From: an uncultured Desulfovibrionaceae bacterium
GTDB lineage: Bacteria > Desulfobacterota > Desulfovibrionia > Desulfovibrionales > Desulfovibrionaceae
Direction of reading: 5' to 3'
Assembly (NCBI GenBank): GCA_947037905.1
Contig: CAMQUX010000015.1
Coordinates: 1-14,788, forward strand
Length of the DNA: 14,788 nucleotides
Shown: one piece after another, positions 1 through 6,735 of the stretch
Numbering within the stretch: position 1 is the stretch's first letter
Layout of the letters: every line of letters starts with the position of its first letter
Program-made: the position numbers and the translations under genes
Notes under the pieces: generated by a model
Databases searched by the model: none
What the model was told of the DNA's origin: nothing
What the model saw: only the letters and a program-made list of their open reading frames with translations

Positions 1-870
1 ATCTTTAGCATTAACATCAGCGCCGTGTTCTATTAAGTATTTTACTATCTCTGACTGTTCACGTGAGGACGCTTTATGTAGAGCTGTATCGCCGCTATTA
101 TCTCTAGCATGAATATCAGCGCCGTGTTCTACTAATAATTGTACTATTTCTAAATTACCTTTTTCTGAGGCTCTTATTAATGCTGTTTGCCCATCTGCAT
201 CTTTAGTCGTAACATCGGCACCATTTTCTATTAAAAATTTGGAAACAGTATTACTATACTGCTTATTATTTTTCTTATAGTAGTAATAATAATCTACATA
301 CATTAACGTTGTTTTGCCATAATGATCTTTGGCATTAACATCTCCACCATTTTTAACAAAAAGCATTTTCTGCGCAAAATATTCTTCTATGGATTTTGGG
401 CATTTAAATCCTCTCATATTAACAGCTAGGTAAGTTTTAAATTTTTGAAGTAGAGAAGGGGGTAGTTTTACCCACATGTCCCATTTAATTTTATCGTTCT
501 CCATATGATCTGCCATAATATTTCCATAACCAAGAATATACTCATCTTGCCTATGTTCACCATAACGCCAAGCCTCACGGGGCTGCATATCAAGATATGG
601 TATAGTATCGATTGTTAAAATTTCATCTGTTGTGGCATTTGAAACAATTAAATAGCTAGGAAAATTTTCATCAAACGGGTGTACTGTTCTTAATTTGTAT
701 GTGCCACCATCAGAATATTCAATGTCTATAAATGCTAGATTGATATCTTTTGCATCTTTTATATTATAAACCTCATAAATAATAAAAAGTATTTTAATAA
801 AAAATACGAGTATTATGAGCGCAAGAGAGATTTTAATATATTTAAAGATAGTTGAGTTTAGATTTTTCAT
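1..870 (-). CDS. Membrane-anchored ankyrin-repeat protein, partial (C-terminus off the left edge)
   Basis: An open frame runs from the ATG at 870 to the window edge without a stop (290 codons visible). An AGGA lies 8 nt upstream of the ATG and supports this start. Residues 1-12 are polar and basic and residues about 13-34 form one hydrophobic segment, so this is probably a signal anchor with the rest outside the cytoplasm. Residues about 40-160 match no domain I recognise. Ankyrin repeats follow from about 160, with the hallmark NGADV, HGADI and HGADVNAKD turns and a TALIRAS/TALHKAS helix start. The repeat at about 185-215 is stretched and holds five consecutive tyrosines (194-198). Ankyrin repeats bind proteins; partner and function are unknown. 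It lies 26 nt downstream of the other ankyrin gene, so the two are probably cotranscribed. It could be an exported effector or an envelope scaffold; the sequence does not decide. Confidence 0.85.
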   Translation of the reverse strand, partial: MKNLNSTIFKYIKISLALIILVFFIKILFIIYEVYNIKDAKDINLAFIDIEYSDGGTYKLRTVHPFDENFPSYLIVSNATTDEILTIDTIPYLDMQPREAWRYGEHRQDEYILGYGNIMADHMENDKIKWDMWVKLPPSLLQKFKTYLAVNMRGFKCPKSIEEYFAQKMLFVKNGGDVNAKDHYGKTTLMYVDYYYYYKKNNKQYSNTVSKFLIENGADVTTKDADGQTALIRASEKGNLEIVQLLVEHGADIHARDNSGDTALHKASSREQSEIVKYLIEHGADVNAKD

Positions 871-896
871 TCATAATATCCTATTTGTTTTCTATT

Positions 897-1721
897 TTAA
901 TGAGATTTAAGACTTTCTAAATATTTGGCTACTGCTATGTGTCCATAATCTGTGGCAAATATTAAAGCTGTAATAAGATATTCAGGAGTTTTAGCATTAA
1001 TATCGGCTCCGTTTTCAACTAAATATTTTACTACTTCTAAATGTCCCTCTTTTGAAGCTTCCATTAAAACCGTAATGCCAGTTGTACCTTTGCTATTAAC
1101 ATCCGCACCGTTTTTTATTAAATATCTTACTATTTTTAAATGCCCACTATAAGAAGCCGCTGCTAACGCGCTGTTTATAGTATTAGGATCGACCCCTTTT
1201 TCAACAAATACGTGTACTATTTTCAGGTGACCTTCTTCTGCTGCAATATCTAGAGCTGTTTTATCGTAAATATCTTGAACGTTAACATCCGCACCATTTT
1301 GGACTAAGTATTCTACAACTTTCAAATGTCCACAAGCTGAAGCATTCATCAAGGCAGTACTGTATTCAATATCTTGAACATTAACATCCGCACCATTTTT
1401 GACTAAGTACTCTATAACTTCTAAATGTCCATAAATAGATGCGTGCATTAAGGCTGTTGAGAGAGCATTTTTAGTTTTAATATTAACATCAGCTCCATTT
1501 TCAACTGAGTATGTAACTATATTTAGATGCCCTTTTATTGCAGCAAACATCAAAGCTGTTCTACCTAGTTTATCTTTAGCATTAATATCTGTCCCATTTG
1601 CTATATATTTTTGAACACTTTCTAAATCTCCGTTTTCAGCTGCATAAAATATATCTGCATGTGAGAGATTAAAGGGATTTAATACAGCTAAGATTACTAT
1701 TACTAATCCTATTTTTTTCAC
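897..1721 (-). CDS. Secreted ankyrin-repeat protein
   Basis: This 274-residue protein starts at a GTG (1719-1721) preceded by AAGGG 7 nt upstream. Residues 1-22 look like a Sec signal peptide: basic MKK, a hydrophobic core, and SHA before D23 as the likely signal peptidase I site. The rest is almost entirely ankyrin repeats, about eight of 31-34 residues, with the repeated pattern TALM-A-GHL-VV-YLV-NGADVN. The last is cut short at the C-terminus (KYLESLKSH). Several repeats carry one extra residue before TAL. Two consecutive units are nearly identical in DNA (around 1271 and 1370, offset 99 bp), so the array has probably expanded recently. It is the upstream gene of a two-gene ankyrin unit. 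The mature protein is predicted to be periplasmic or secreted and to work by protein binding; its target cannot be inferred. Confidence 0.88.
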   Translation of the reverse strand: MKKIGLVIVILAVLNPFNLSHADIFYAAENGDLESVQKYIANGTDINAKDKLGRTALMFAAIKGHLNIVTYSVENGADVNIKTKNALSTALMHASIYGHLEVIEYLVKNGADVNVQDIEYSTALMNASACGHLKVVEYLVQNGADVNVQDIYDKTALDIAAEEGHLKIVHVFVEKGVDPNTINSALAAASYSGHLKIVRYLIKNGADVNSKGTTGITVLMEASKEGHLEVVKYLVENGADINAKTPEYLITALIFATDYGHIAVAKYLESLKSH

Positions 1722-1832
1722 TATAATTCCCTTATTTATATTCTGTTTTAATTAAAAGTATGTTTCTATTAAAGAGTATCTAAATAGCTAGTATTAAAAA
1801 TATGTTACAAGCAAGCATGAGAGTTTATGTAT

Positions 1833-1854
1833 TGTTTATAATAATTTATAAACA
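1833..1854. promoter_or_regulatory. Perfect 9-bp inverted repeat with a TAAT loop
   Basis: Arms TGTTTATAA (1833-1841) and TTATAAACA (1846-1854) flank TAAT. It lies between the hydrophobic membrane gene and the GTG start of the secreted ankyrin gene, both read on the minus strand, about 112 nt upstream of that start. It could be an operator for the ankyrin unit or part of a transcript end. No flanking T-run makes it a clear terminator. Confidence 0.35.
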
Positions 1855-1879
1855 GTTTCGAGCAGTAAGAAATCGAAAC
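1855..1879 (-). terminator. Possible weak hairpin terminator after the membrane gene
   Basis: GTTTCGA (1855-1861) and TCGAAAC (1873-1879) form a 7-bp stem with an 11-nt loop, starting 6 nt beyond the stop of the minus-strand membrane gene. The U-tract after it is poor, and the adjoining 1833-1854 palindrome may be part of the same structure. This is a tentative call based on position. Confidence 0.3.
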
Positions 1880-1884
1880 AGAAT

Positions 1885-2250
1885 TTAGACAGAGATAATA
1901 GCATTTGCAGGCGCTTGGTACTCTTTTATTTCAGTATTGCTTAAAAGTAGAAAGATTATTGAGCAAATAATTACGATAGTGAGCAGTATGTTCATTTTTT
2001 TTCGAGCAGGAAGCGACAGCCGTTTGCGAACAAAAAAGTAGTACACGCTAAGAAGAACTGTAAGCCCAATAATGAGCGGATAGTTCATGCTAAAAATGAG
2101 AGAATAATCTGTAGTATAAAGTGCAGATACAAAAAAAACAGCGACAAAAATTACAATAAAAACAAAGAATAATATGGCCATGAGAATACTAAAAGAGGTA
2201 AAAAATATACCTGCAATAAGCACCGCAAGAAAAATTGAGAGTATCTCCAT
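1885..2250 (-). CDS. Small polytopic membrane protein, or the C-terminal part of a broken gene
   Basis: The 121-residue frame starts at ATG 2248-2250 with AGGA 11 nt upstream, a rather long spacing. It is overwhelmingly hydrophobic: likely membrane segments at about 4-20, 22-42, 54-74 and 86-104, with a basic loop at 75-85 (RKRLSLPARKK) and a short polar tail. I recognise no family. It may be translated alone. However, the DNA immediately upstream carries further membrane-protein-like sequence in another frame, and the two frames join if one A is added to the A7 tract at 2265-2271. This reading frame may therefore be the 3' portion of a gene of about 220 codons starting at 2547. Confidence 0.5.
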   Translation of the reverse strand: MEILSIFLAVLIAGIFFTSFSILMAILFFVFIVIFVAVFFVSALYTTDYSLIFSMNYPLIIGLTVLLSVYYFFVRKRLSLPARKKMNILLTIVIICSIIFLLLSNTEIKEYQAPANAIISV

Positions 2251-2547
2251 ATAGTTAAAAGTCCTTTTTTTGTCTTTAGAGTTTTATTTAATGTGCTTGA
2301 GTATAAATAAAGAGCCATATAATAGCTAGCAATACTTGCACGAGTAATTTTGTTTTTAATTAGGTTGTAGCGGACAAAGTTTTTTAAATAAAGTGGAAGT
2401 TGCATAAAATAGCTCGTTATAATAGCTATAAAAAAGTATATTTCAACTAGAAACAACACACTTAGAAAAAAATAGTATGAAAAAGAACACGCTAAAAAAG
2501 AATAAAAATAGGACTATGCAAATTGTCTTTTTGATTATAAAATTCAT
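1885..2547 (-). pseudogene. Probable single membrane-protein gene interrupted by two homopolymer frameshifts
   Basis: Three open segments follow one another on the minus strand. Segment A starts at ATG 2545-2547 and gives 34 hydrophobic residues before a TGA at 2443-2445. Segment B is open from about 2459 to 2151 in the +1 frame and looks protein-like up to about 2265, including basic and aromatic stretches such as LKNFVRYNLIKNKITRAS. Segment C is the 121-codon frame ending at 1885, in the same frame as A. Removing one base from the T7 tract (2466-2472) joins A to B. Adding one to the A7 tract (2265-2271) joins B to C. The repaired product would be about 220 residues with five to six membrane segments. 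Decay, phase variation, slippage during expression, or sequencing error at homopolymers all fit. The family is unknown. Confidence 0.5.
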
Positions 2548-2575
2548 TATAAACTCATTTAATTGTAAAAGCCGA

Positions 2576-2637
2576 TTGAACATGAAATCAGTTAAATATA
2601 AAGCTTAGTTAAATATGAATTTAATTGAACATAAAAT
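2576..2637. repeat. Degenerate short direct repeats in the divergent promoter region
   Basis: TTGAACATGAAAT (2576-2588) recurs as TTGAACATAAAAT (2625-2637), 49 nt apart. Within the first unit AGTTAAATAT occurs twice (2590-2599 and 2607-2616, period 17). Further degraded copies (AGCATGGAAT, AGCATAAAAT) continue to about 2668. The block lies between the divergent membrane gene and the acetyltransferase gene, so any promoters or operators for both lie in it. I could not single out a convincing promoter. Confidence 0.55.
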
Positions 2638-2739
2638 TAAATTAAGCATGGAATAGAAGCATAAAATTTGTTCAGTATAAAATATATTTCTAATAAAATT
2701 AAAAATTAGAAGTTAAAAATTATAAAGGATTTTATAGTC

Positions 2740-3255
2740 ATGAAAAACAAAGAAAACAAAGAAAGCGCAGAAAATTCTTTTAATATTCGATTTGCAGAAG
2801 CAAAAGAGGCAGCAGTTGTGGTTGCTTATATGCACAAACTCGGAGAGTTTCAAAAAATGTCTGCTGCAATAACGGTCACAGAAGAAGATATGTACACTCT
2901 TTTAGCAGAAAAACACGCAGAGGTTATTTTTGCAGAATATAAAGGAGCTATCATTGGTTTTGCTTTCTTTTGCACACACGCATCTGCTTTTATAGGAAAA
3001 ACAGCGCTGTATATTGATGCATTTTATATGAACGAGTGTGAGCGCAGTAAAGGTTTTGGTAAAATGATGATGGAATTTTTAGCACAAACAGCAGTCAAAC
3101 GAGGGTGCAAGCGTTTAGAATGGGGCTGTCTCGACTGGAACGAAAAGGCTATTAATTTCTATAAAAATCTAGGCTCGTATTCCATAGATATTATGACCAT
3201 TCATCGTTTAGATGGAGAAAAATTGATTAGTTTTGCAGGCATAGACTCAGTGTAA
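2740..3255 (+). CDS. GNAT-family N-acetyltransferase, polyamine/diamine acetyltransferase-like
   Basis: This 171-residue protein transfers an acetyl group from acetyl-CoA to an amine and is expected in the cytoplasm. The GNAT fold is clear. After a polar N-terminal tail of about 14 residues, a beta strand and helix lead to the central strand YIDAFYM (91-97), then the acetyl-CoA pyrophosphate-binding loop R102-SKGFGK-108. A late-strand motif WGCLDWN (128-134) and AINFYKNLG (137-145) follow, with Y141 in the usual position of the general acid tyrosine. The LDWN plus FY-LG pattern resembles spermidine/spermine and diamine acetyltransferases, so a small polyamine or related amine is my best guess; the substrate is not proven. 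Start: ATG with AGGA 10 nt upstream. It stands alone, divergent from the membrane gene and convergent with nrdD. Confidence 0.88.
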   Translation: MKNKENKESAENSFNIRFAEAKEAAVVVAYMHKLGEFQKMSAAITVTEEDMYTLLAEKHAEVIFAEYKGAIIGFAFFCTHASAFIGKTALYIDAFYMNECERSKGFGKMMMEFLAQTAVKRGCKRLEWGCLDWNEKAINFYKNLGSYSIDIMTIHRLDGEKLISFAGIDSV

Positions 3256-3300
3256 GTAATTATTTAAGAAATAGAGCTAGAGAAAAAAAGATATAAGCAA

Positions 3301-3409
3301 GTAAAAAGTATAGATAAGAAAAAAGAGCCGTTAGTAAAGTGCCGTTAGTAAAATGTTATATAGTAAAATGCCATATAGTAAAAATATAGATAAGAAAAAA
3401 GTGCCGTTA
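3301..3409. repeat. Tandem and dispersed direct repeats that include copies of a terminator arm
   Basis: A 33-nt segment at 3301-3333 recurs with one deletion and one substitution as the 32-nt segment at 3378-3409. Between them, four tandem units of 14-15 nt beginning TAGTAAAA or TAGTAAAG occupy 3332-3345, 3346-3360, 3361-3375 and 3376-3390. The motif GCCGTTA appears at 3327, 3341 and 3403; only the last copy has the complementary arm that makes a hairpin. The array looks like slippage or duplication of the left side of the terminator at 3395-3423. Confidence 0.75.
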
Positions 3410-3423
3410 AGGCACTTTTTTTT
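3395..3423. terminator. Bidirectional intrinsic terminator between the acetyltransferase gene and nrdD
   Basis: A stem of A6 plus GTGCC (3395-3405) pairs with GGCAC plus T6 (3411-3421) around the 5-nt loop GTTAA, and the T-run continues to 3423. An A-run on one side and a T-run on the other let it act in both directions. It lies between convergent genes, 140 nt past the acetyltransferase stop and about 78 nt past the nrdD stop. Confidence 0.85.
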
Positions 3424-3500
3424 GTATTATAAGAGATTTTATTGGTATCTTTAAAAATAGACTATAAAAATAAATTATTGGAGCATATTCTTAGAGTTAA

Positions 3501-5615
3501 TTAATTTTTTATAGCTTCAGCGCACGGAAGAACTTTTTCTTCGTCCTTTTGCATTTTCTTTTCATATTCATCAGGCATAAGAAAAACAGTTCTGTCTGCG
3601 TATTCTTCTTTTTTACCCTTGTTCCATCTGTTAACAGGTCTATAATAACCAACAATTCTTGTGTAAACTTCTGTTTCTTTATTGCAAGTTGGGCAGTCAT
3701 GATGCTCGCCAAAAATATACCCATGCTCCTTACAAATAGAGAAAGTAGGAGTTATTGACAAATAAGGGAGTTTGGTAAGTGTAAATGCTTTTAAGATAAA
3801 GTTCTTTAAAGCTTTTGTATCAGTTACAGCTTCGCCTAAGAAAGTATGGAAAACAGACCCACCAGTATAAAGTGGTTGTAATTGATTTTGGTGCTCAAGA
3901 GCAAAAAGAACATCTTCTGTTTTATCAACAGGTAGTGCTGTTGAATTTGTATAGTACGGAGTTTCGTCACCTTGACAAATAATATCACCATAGAGATTTT
4001 TATCAATTTTTGCCAAACGGTAACTAGTACCTTCTGCAGGGGTTGCTTCAAGATTATAAAGGTGTCCTGTTTCTTCTTGAAAGCCACTTGTAAGCTCACG
4101 CAAATTGTTTAAAACTCTTTGCATTAAACGAGTACCAGATGGAGTGTCTATACCTTTTTTTAGAAGATTTAAACATGCTTCATGTCCGCCAAGTATACCA
4201 ATTGTTGCAAAATGCCCGTTATAGCCATTTTTTAAATAACGTGCAGACCATGGGAACATTCCATTTTCTAAATGCTGCGCAATGAGTTTTCTTTTGTACT
4301 CAAGAGAATCTTTCGCCATGATTGCATATTCTTCTATAAGATCAAAAAATTCATCTTCACTTTGTGCAATATACGCAAGCTTTGGTAAGTTAAGTGTTAC
4401 TACACCAATTGAGCCCGTGAGGTCTCCTGCGCCAAAAAGTCCGCCTGTTTTCTTGCGAAGTTCCCGTAAATCCATTTGTAATCTGCAACACATGGAGCGA
4501 ACATCTTCAGGGTTTAAATCAGAGCTTATGAAGTTTTGGAAATATGGAACACCGTATTTTGCTGTAAGCTCAAGAAGAGTTGTTCCGATTTGCGTGTCCC
4601 AAGGGAAATCTTCTGTGATATTATATGTTGGGATTGGGAATGAAAAAATACGCCCGTTTTGGTCGCCCTCTAACATAACTTGTAGGAATGCTCGGTTGAA
4701 CATATCCATTTCTTCTTGATATTCCCCGTAGGTGCTATCTTGAAACTCACCAGCAAATATAACTGGCTCGTTTGCGATATGCTTTGGAGGCACAAGATCA
4801 AAGGAAAGATTTGTAAAAGGGCTTTGTCCGCCCCAGCGAGAAGTTGTGTTCAGATTAAAAATAAATCTTTGTACGAACTGTAAAACTTCCACATAGCTCA
4901 AATTATCAGAACGGATAAAAGGTGCAATATAGGTGTCTACGTTATTAAATGCTTGTGCTCCTGCCCATTCATTTTGCAAGGTTCCTAAAAAGTTGACCAT
5001 TTGCCCAAGAGCTGTATCAAAATGTTTTGCAGGTGCAGCAGATGAGCGTCCTTCAAGATTAAAACCTTCTAAAAGAAGATCTCGTAAAGACCAGCCAGCG
5101 CAGTATCCTGCAAGTCCAAAAGAAAGATCATGGATATGAAAATAGCCATGTTCATGAGCCATACGAACTTCTTCTGGATATTTATCTAATGCATAACGTG
5201 CTTGCATTGTACCTGAGAGGTGTAACATAAGCCCTTGGAAAGAATGAGACATGTTTGCATTTTCTGCCACACGCCAGTCTTGTTTGTCGAGATATCCATC
5301 GATAGTTTCTTTAACATCAATATATGTATTTTGCTCATTACGTAATTGGCGTCTTTGTTCTCGATAAATAATATATTTTTTTGCAGCGGAGAACTGCTTT
5401 GCTTCCATAAGAGCTTCTTCGACCATATTTTGCACATATTCTTGCTCTGCAATATCGTGCTTTGCTAATTTATCTTCTACTTTTCTAGCAATACGCTTAG
5501 CCATAATAGGGTCTTTAACACTACATGCTTGCAATGCTTTTGCAATAGCACGAGTTATATGTTCTAAGGACCATGTTTCAAGACGACCATCACGTTTTAA
5601 GATCTGTAAAGGCAT
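3501..5615 (-). CDS. nrdD: Anaerobic (class III) ribonucleoside-triphosphate reductase, large subunit
   Basis: NrdD reduces ribonucleoside triphosphates to dNTPs without oxygen, using a glycyl radical installed by NrdG. I start it at ATG 5613-5615 (704 residues) because GGAG sits 6 nt upstream and the protein then opens with the ATP-cone sequence MPLQILKRDGR. An in-frame GTG/ATG extension to 5660 would add 15 residues with no ribosome site. The ATP cone, an allosteric nucleotide site, spans about 1-95. The ten-stranded barrel follows, with adjacent cysteines at 376-377 (MCCRLQ) in the region expected for the active-site cysteine. C628, C641 and C644 form the C-terminal zinc site (CPTC motif). 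RIVGYYRPV carries the radical glycine at G656. The 34-residue tail after the RWNKGKKEEYADR signature is lysine/glutamate rich. The protein appears complete and intact. Confidence 0.96.
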   Translation of the reverse strand: MPLQILKRDGRLETWSLEHITRAIAKALQACSVKDPIMAKRIARKVEDKLAKHDIAEQEYVQNMVEEALMEAKQFSAAKKYIIYREQRRQLRNEQNTYIDVKETIDGYLDKQDWRVAENANMSHSFQGLMLHLSGTMQARYALDKYPEEVRMAHEHGYFHIHDLSFGLAGYCAGWSLRDLLLEGFNLEGRSSAAPAKHFDTALGQMVNFLGTLQNEWAGAQAFNNVDTYIAPFIRSDNLSYVEVLQFVQRFIFNLNTTSRWGGQSPFTNLSFDLVPPKHIANEPVIFAGEFQDSTYGEYQEEMDMFNRAFLQVMLEGDQNGRIFSFPIPTYNITEDFPWDTQIGTTLLELTAKYGVPYFQNFISSDLNPEDVRSMCCRLQMDLRELRKKTGGLFGAGDLTGSIGVVTLNLPKLAYIAQSEDEFFDLIEEYAIMAKDSLEYKRKLIAQHLENGMFPWSARYLKNGYNGHFATIGILGGHEACLNLLKKGIDTPSGTRLMQRVLNNLRELTSGFQEETGHLYNLEATPAEGTSYRLAKIDKNLYGDIICQGDETPYYTNSTALPVDKTEDVLFALEHQNQLQPLYTGGSVFHTFLGEAVTDTKALKNFILKAFTLTKLPYLSITPTFSICKEHGYIFGEHHDCPTCNKETEVYTRIVGYYRPVNRWNKGKKEEYADRTVFLMPDEYEKKMQKDEEKVLPCAEAIKN

Positions 5616-5779
5616 AATTTTCTCCGTTTTTATGTGTGTAAATGCAGTTCCACTGTACAATATATATAAAAAGTAATTTTCTAAAAAAAATCACAAATTT
5701 GCTGAGTTGCAGAATTAAAATAAGGAATTTTTTATAAATTTCTCTTCTTATTATGTATAAATTAAAAATAAATTTATCT

Positions 5780-5798
5780 ATTATAATAGCATTATAAT
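5780..5798. promoter_or_regulatory. Candidate PerR/Fur-like operator between nrdG and nrdD
   Basis: ATTATAAT (5780-5787) and ATTATAAT (5791-5798) are separated by AGC and form an 8-3-8 inverted repeat; each half is itself a palindrome. The core TTATAAT-N3-ATTATAA resembles the 7-1-7 PerR box with two extra central bases. It lies about 165 nt upstream of the nrdD start and 73 nt past the nrdG stop, so it would control nrdD separately from nrdG. The perfect TATAAT hexamers it contains could equally be promoter -10 elements. Confidence 0.35.
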
Positions 5799-5871
5799 GA
5801 CACAAAGTGCCATTGCGGTTTGCAGAGAAATATATAAAATAGAAATTAAAAAAATATAGGCACTGCCAGTC

Positions 5872-6510
5872 TTAATCTTTTTTAATAAACGATTCTGGCG
5901 GAATAAACGTTTGTTTTTTCCAAGAACAAGTGGGCGGAATAAGAGCTTGAATAAGATTTAAATCTTCTTCGGTGAGAGCGGGGACGCATGTTGTTCTAAA
6001 ATATATTTTGTCTGGCATTTCTGTAGCAAGAGCAAAAATTTCTTTAAAAGCTTCAAGAGCATTTTGTTCTGAAAAGCTACCACCTGTCACTTGCGGGTAC
6101 AGATGAAAAGGAGCTTTCACATCAATAGCCGCACAGTCAATAAGTCCATTTTCAAGCAGTGATTTTATTTTTTGCGGATTAGATCCGTTCGTATCAAGTT
6201 TAATTGGCAACTTAAATTCTTTAATAAGACTGAAAAGCTCTTCAATATTTTCAACAGTAGTGGGCTCGCCACCTGTAACGGTAATACCATCAAGCCAATC
6301 GGATTTTGTTTCTAAAAAATGCCTAAGCTCATTTTTGCTAATTGGAGCCAATGTGTCCATTTGCCAAGCAAGCTTTGCATTGTGGCATGTGGGGCAAAGA
6401 AAATTGCACCCTCCGAGAAAAAGTACCGCAGAAGTCTTCCCAGGCCAGTCGCAGAGACTTAAAGGTTCTAAACCTCGTAAGTGTATCCAAGGAGAGTTAT
6501 TTTCTTGCAT
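5872..6510 (-). CDS. nrdG: Anaerobic ribonucleotide reductase activating protein (radical SAM glycyl-radical activase)
   Basis: This 212-residue radical SAM enzyme cleaves S-adenosylmethionine at a [4Fe-4S] cluster to place the glycyl radical on NrdD. The cluster motif is GC35-NFL-C39-PT-C42-HN, and the SAM-binding TGGEP motif is at 79-83. The N-terminal GLEPLSLCDWPGKTSAVLFL is typical of the NrdG branch found outside the enterobacteria (TIGR02495-like). Later strand motifs KLDTNGS and AIDVKAP support the same family. Start: ATG 6508-6510, preceded by a weak AGAG 6 nt upstream. nrdG lies upstream of nrdD on the same strand, the reverse of the common nrdD-nrdG order, with a 256-nt gap that leaves room for a separate nrdD promoter. 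I see no truncation. Confidence 0.94.
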   Translation of the reverse strand: MQENNSPWIHLRGLEPLSLCDWPGKTSAVLFLGGCNFLCPTCHNAKLAWQMDTLAPISKNELRHFLETKSDWLDGITVTGGEPTTVENIEELFSLIKEFKLPIKLDTNGSNPQKIKSLLENGLIDCAAIDVKAPFHLYPQVTGGSFSEQNALEAFKEIFALATEMPDKIYFRTTCVPALTEEDLNLIQALIPPTCSWKKQTFIPPESFIKKD

Positions 6511-6645
6511 GTTTTTCTCTTTTAAAATATTTTTTTACTGTATACTAAAAATAAAAAATAAACAGTCTTGACATGTTTTTTTATTCAAAAAAAAGCATAA
6601 AAAATAAAAATCAAACTAATATATATTTTAAATTATTAAAATGAG

Positions 6646-6662
6646 ATAGGATAATATCCTAT
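6646..6662. promoter_or_regulatory. 17-bp perfect inverted repeat, candidate operator between divergent genes
   Basis: ATAGGATA (6646-6653), a central A, and TATCCTAT (6655-6662) form an exact 8-1-8 palindrome. It stands out in very AT-rich DNA because of its GG and CC pairs. It is about 74 nt upstream of the secreted-protein start and about 136 nt upstream of nrdG, in the only intergenic region that can hold promoters for both. I do not recognise a regulator for this sequence. Confidence 0.4.
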
Positions 6663-6735
6663 AGAAATAAAAGAAATAGACGATAATATAGAAACAGTTT
6701 ACTATAAGAGTAGATAATTAGTAGATAGGAAACAT

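Noticed and set aside
4282..4719. 145-codon plus-strand frame antisense to nrdD
   Set aside because: It lies wholly inside the well-conserved nrdD coding sequence, has no upstream signals, and its product looks like a reverse-strand artefact.
5616..5660. 15-residue N-terminal extension of NrdD
   Set aside because: The shorter start at 5615 has a strong ribosome site and begins exactly where the ATP-cone homology begins.
5656..5670. CAATATAT upstream of nrdD as an NrdR box
   Set aside because: Only one half resembles the consensus; the other half is poor and the usual second box is missing.
5795..5815. TGGCAC on the minus strand as the -24 part of a sigma-54 promoter for nrdD
   Set aside because: The matching -12 GC doublet is absent at the required distance.
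5860..5871. Terminator just after nrdG from the GGCAGTGCC segment followed by T-rich sequence on the minus strand
   Set aside because: The stem is only three base pairs with a 3-nt loop, too weak to call.
6568..6600. TTGACA at 6568-6573 as a -35 element for the secreted-protein gene
   Set aside because: No acceptable -10 hexamer lies 16-19 nt downstream; the nearest AT-rich candidate is 21 nt away.
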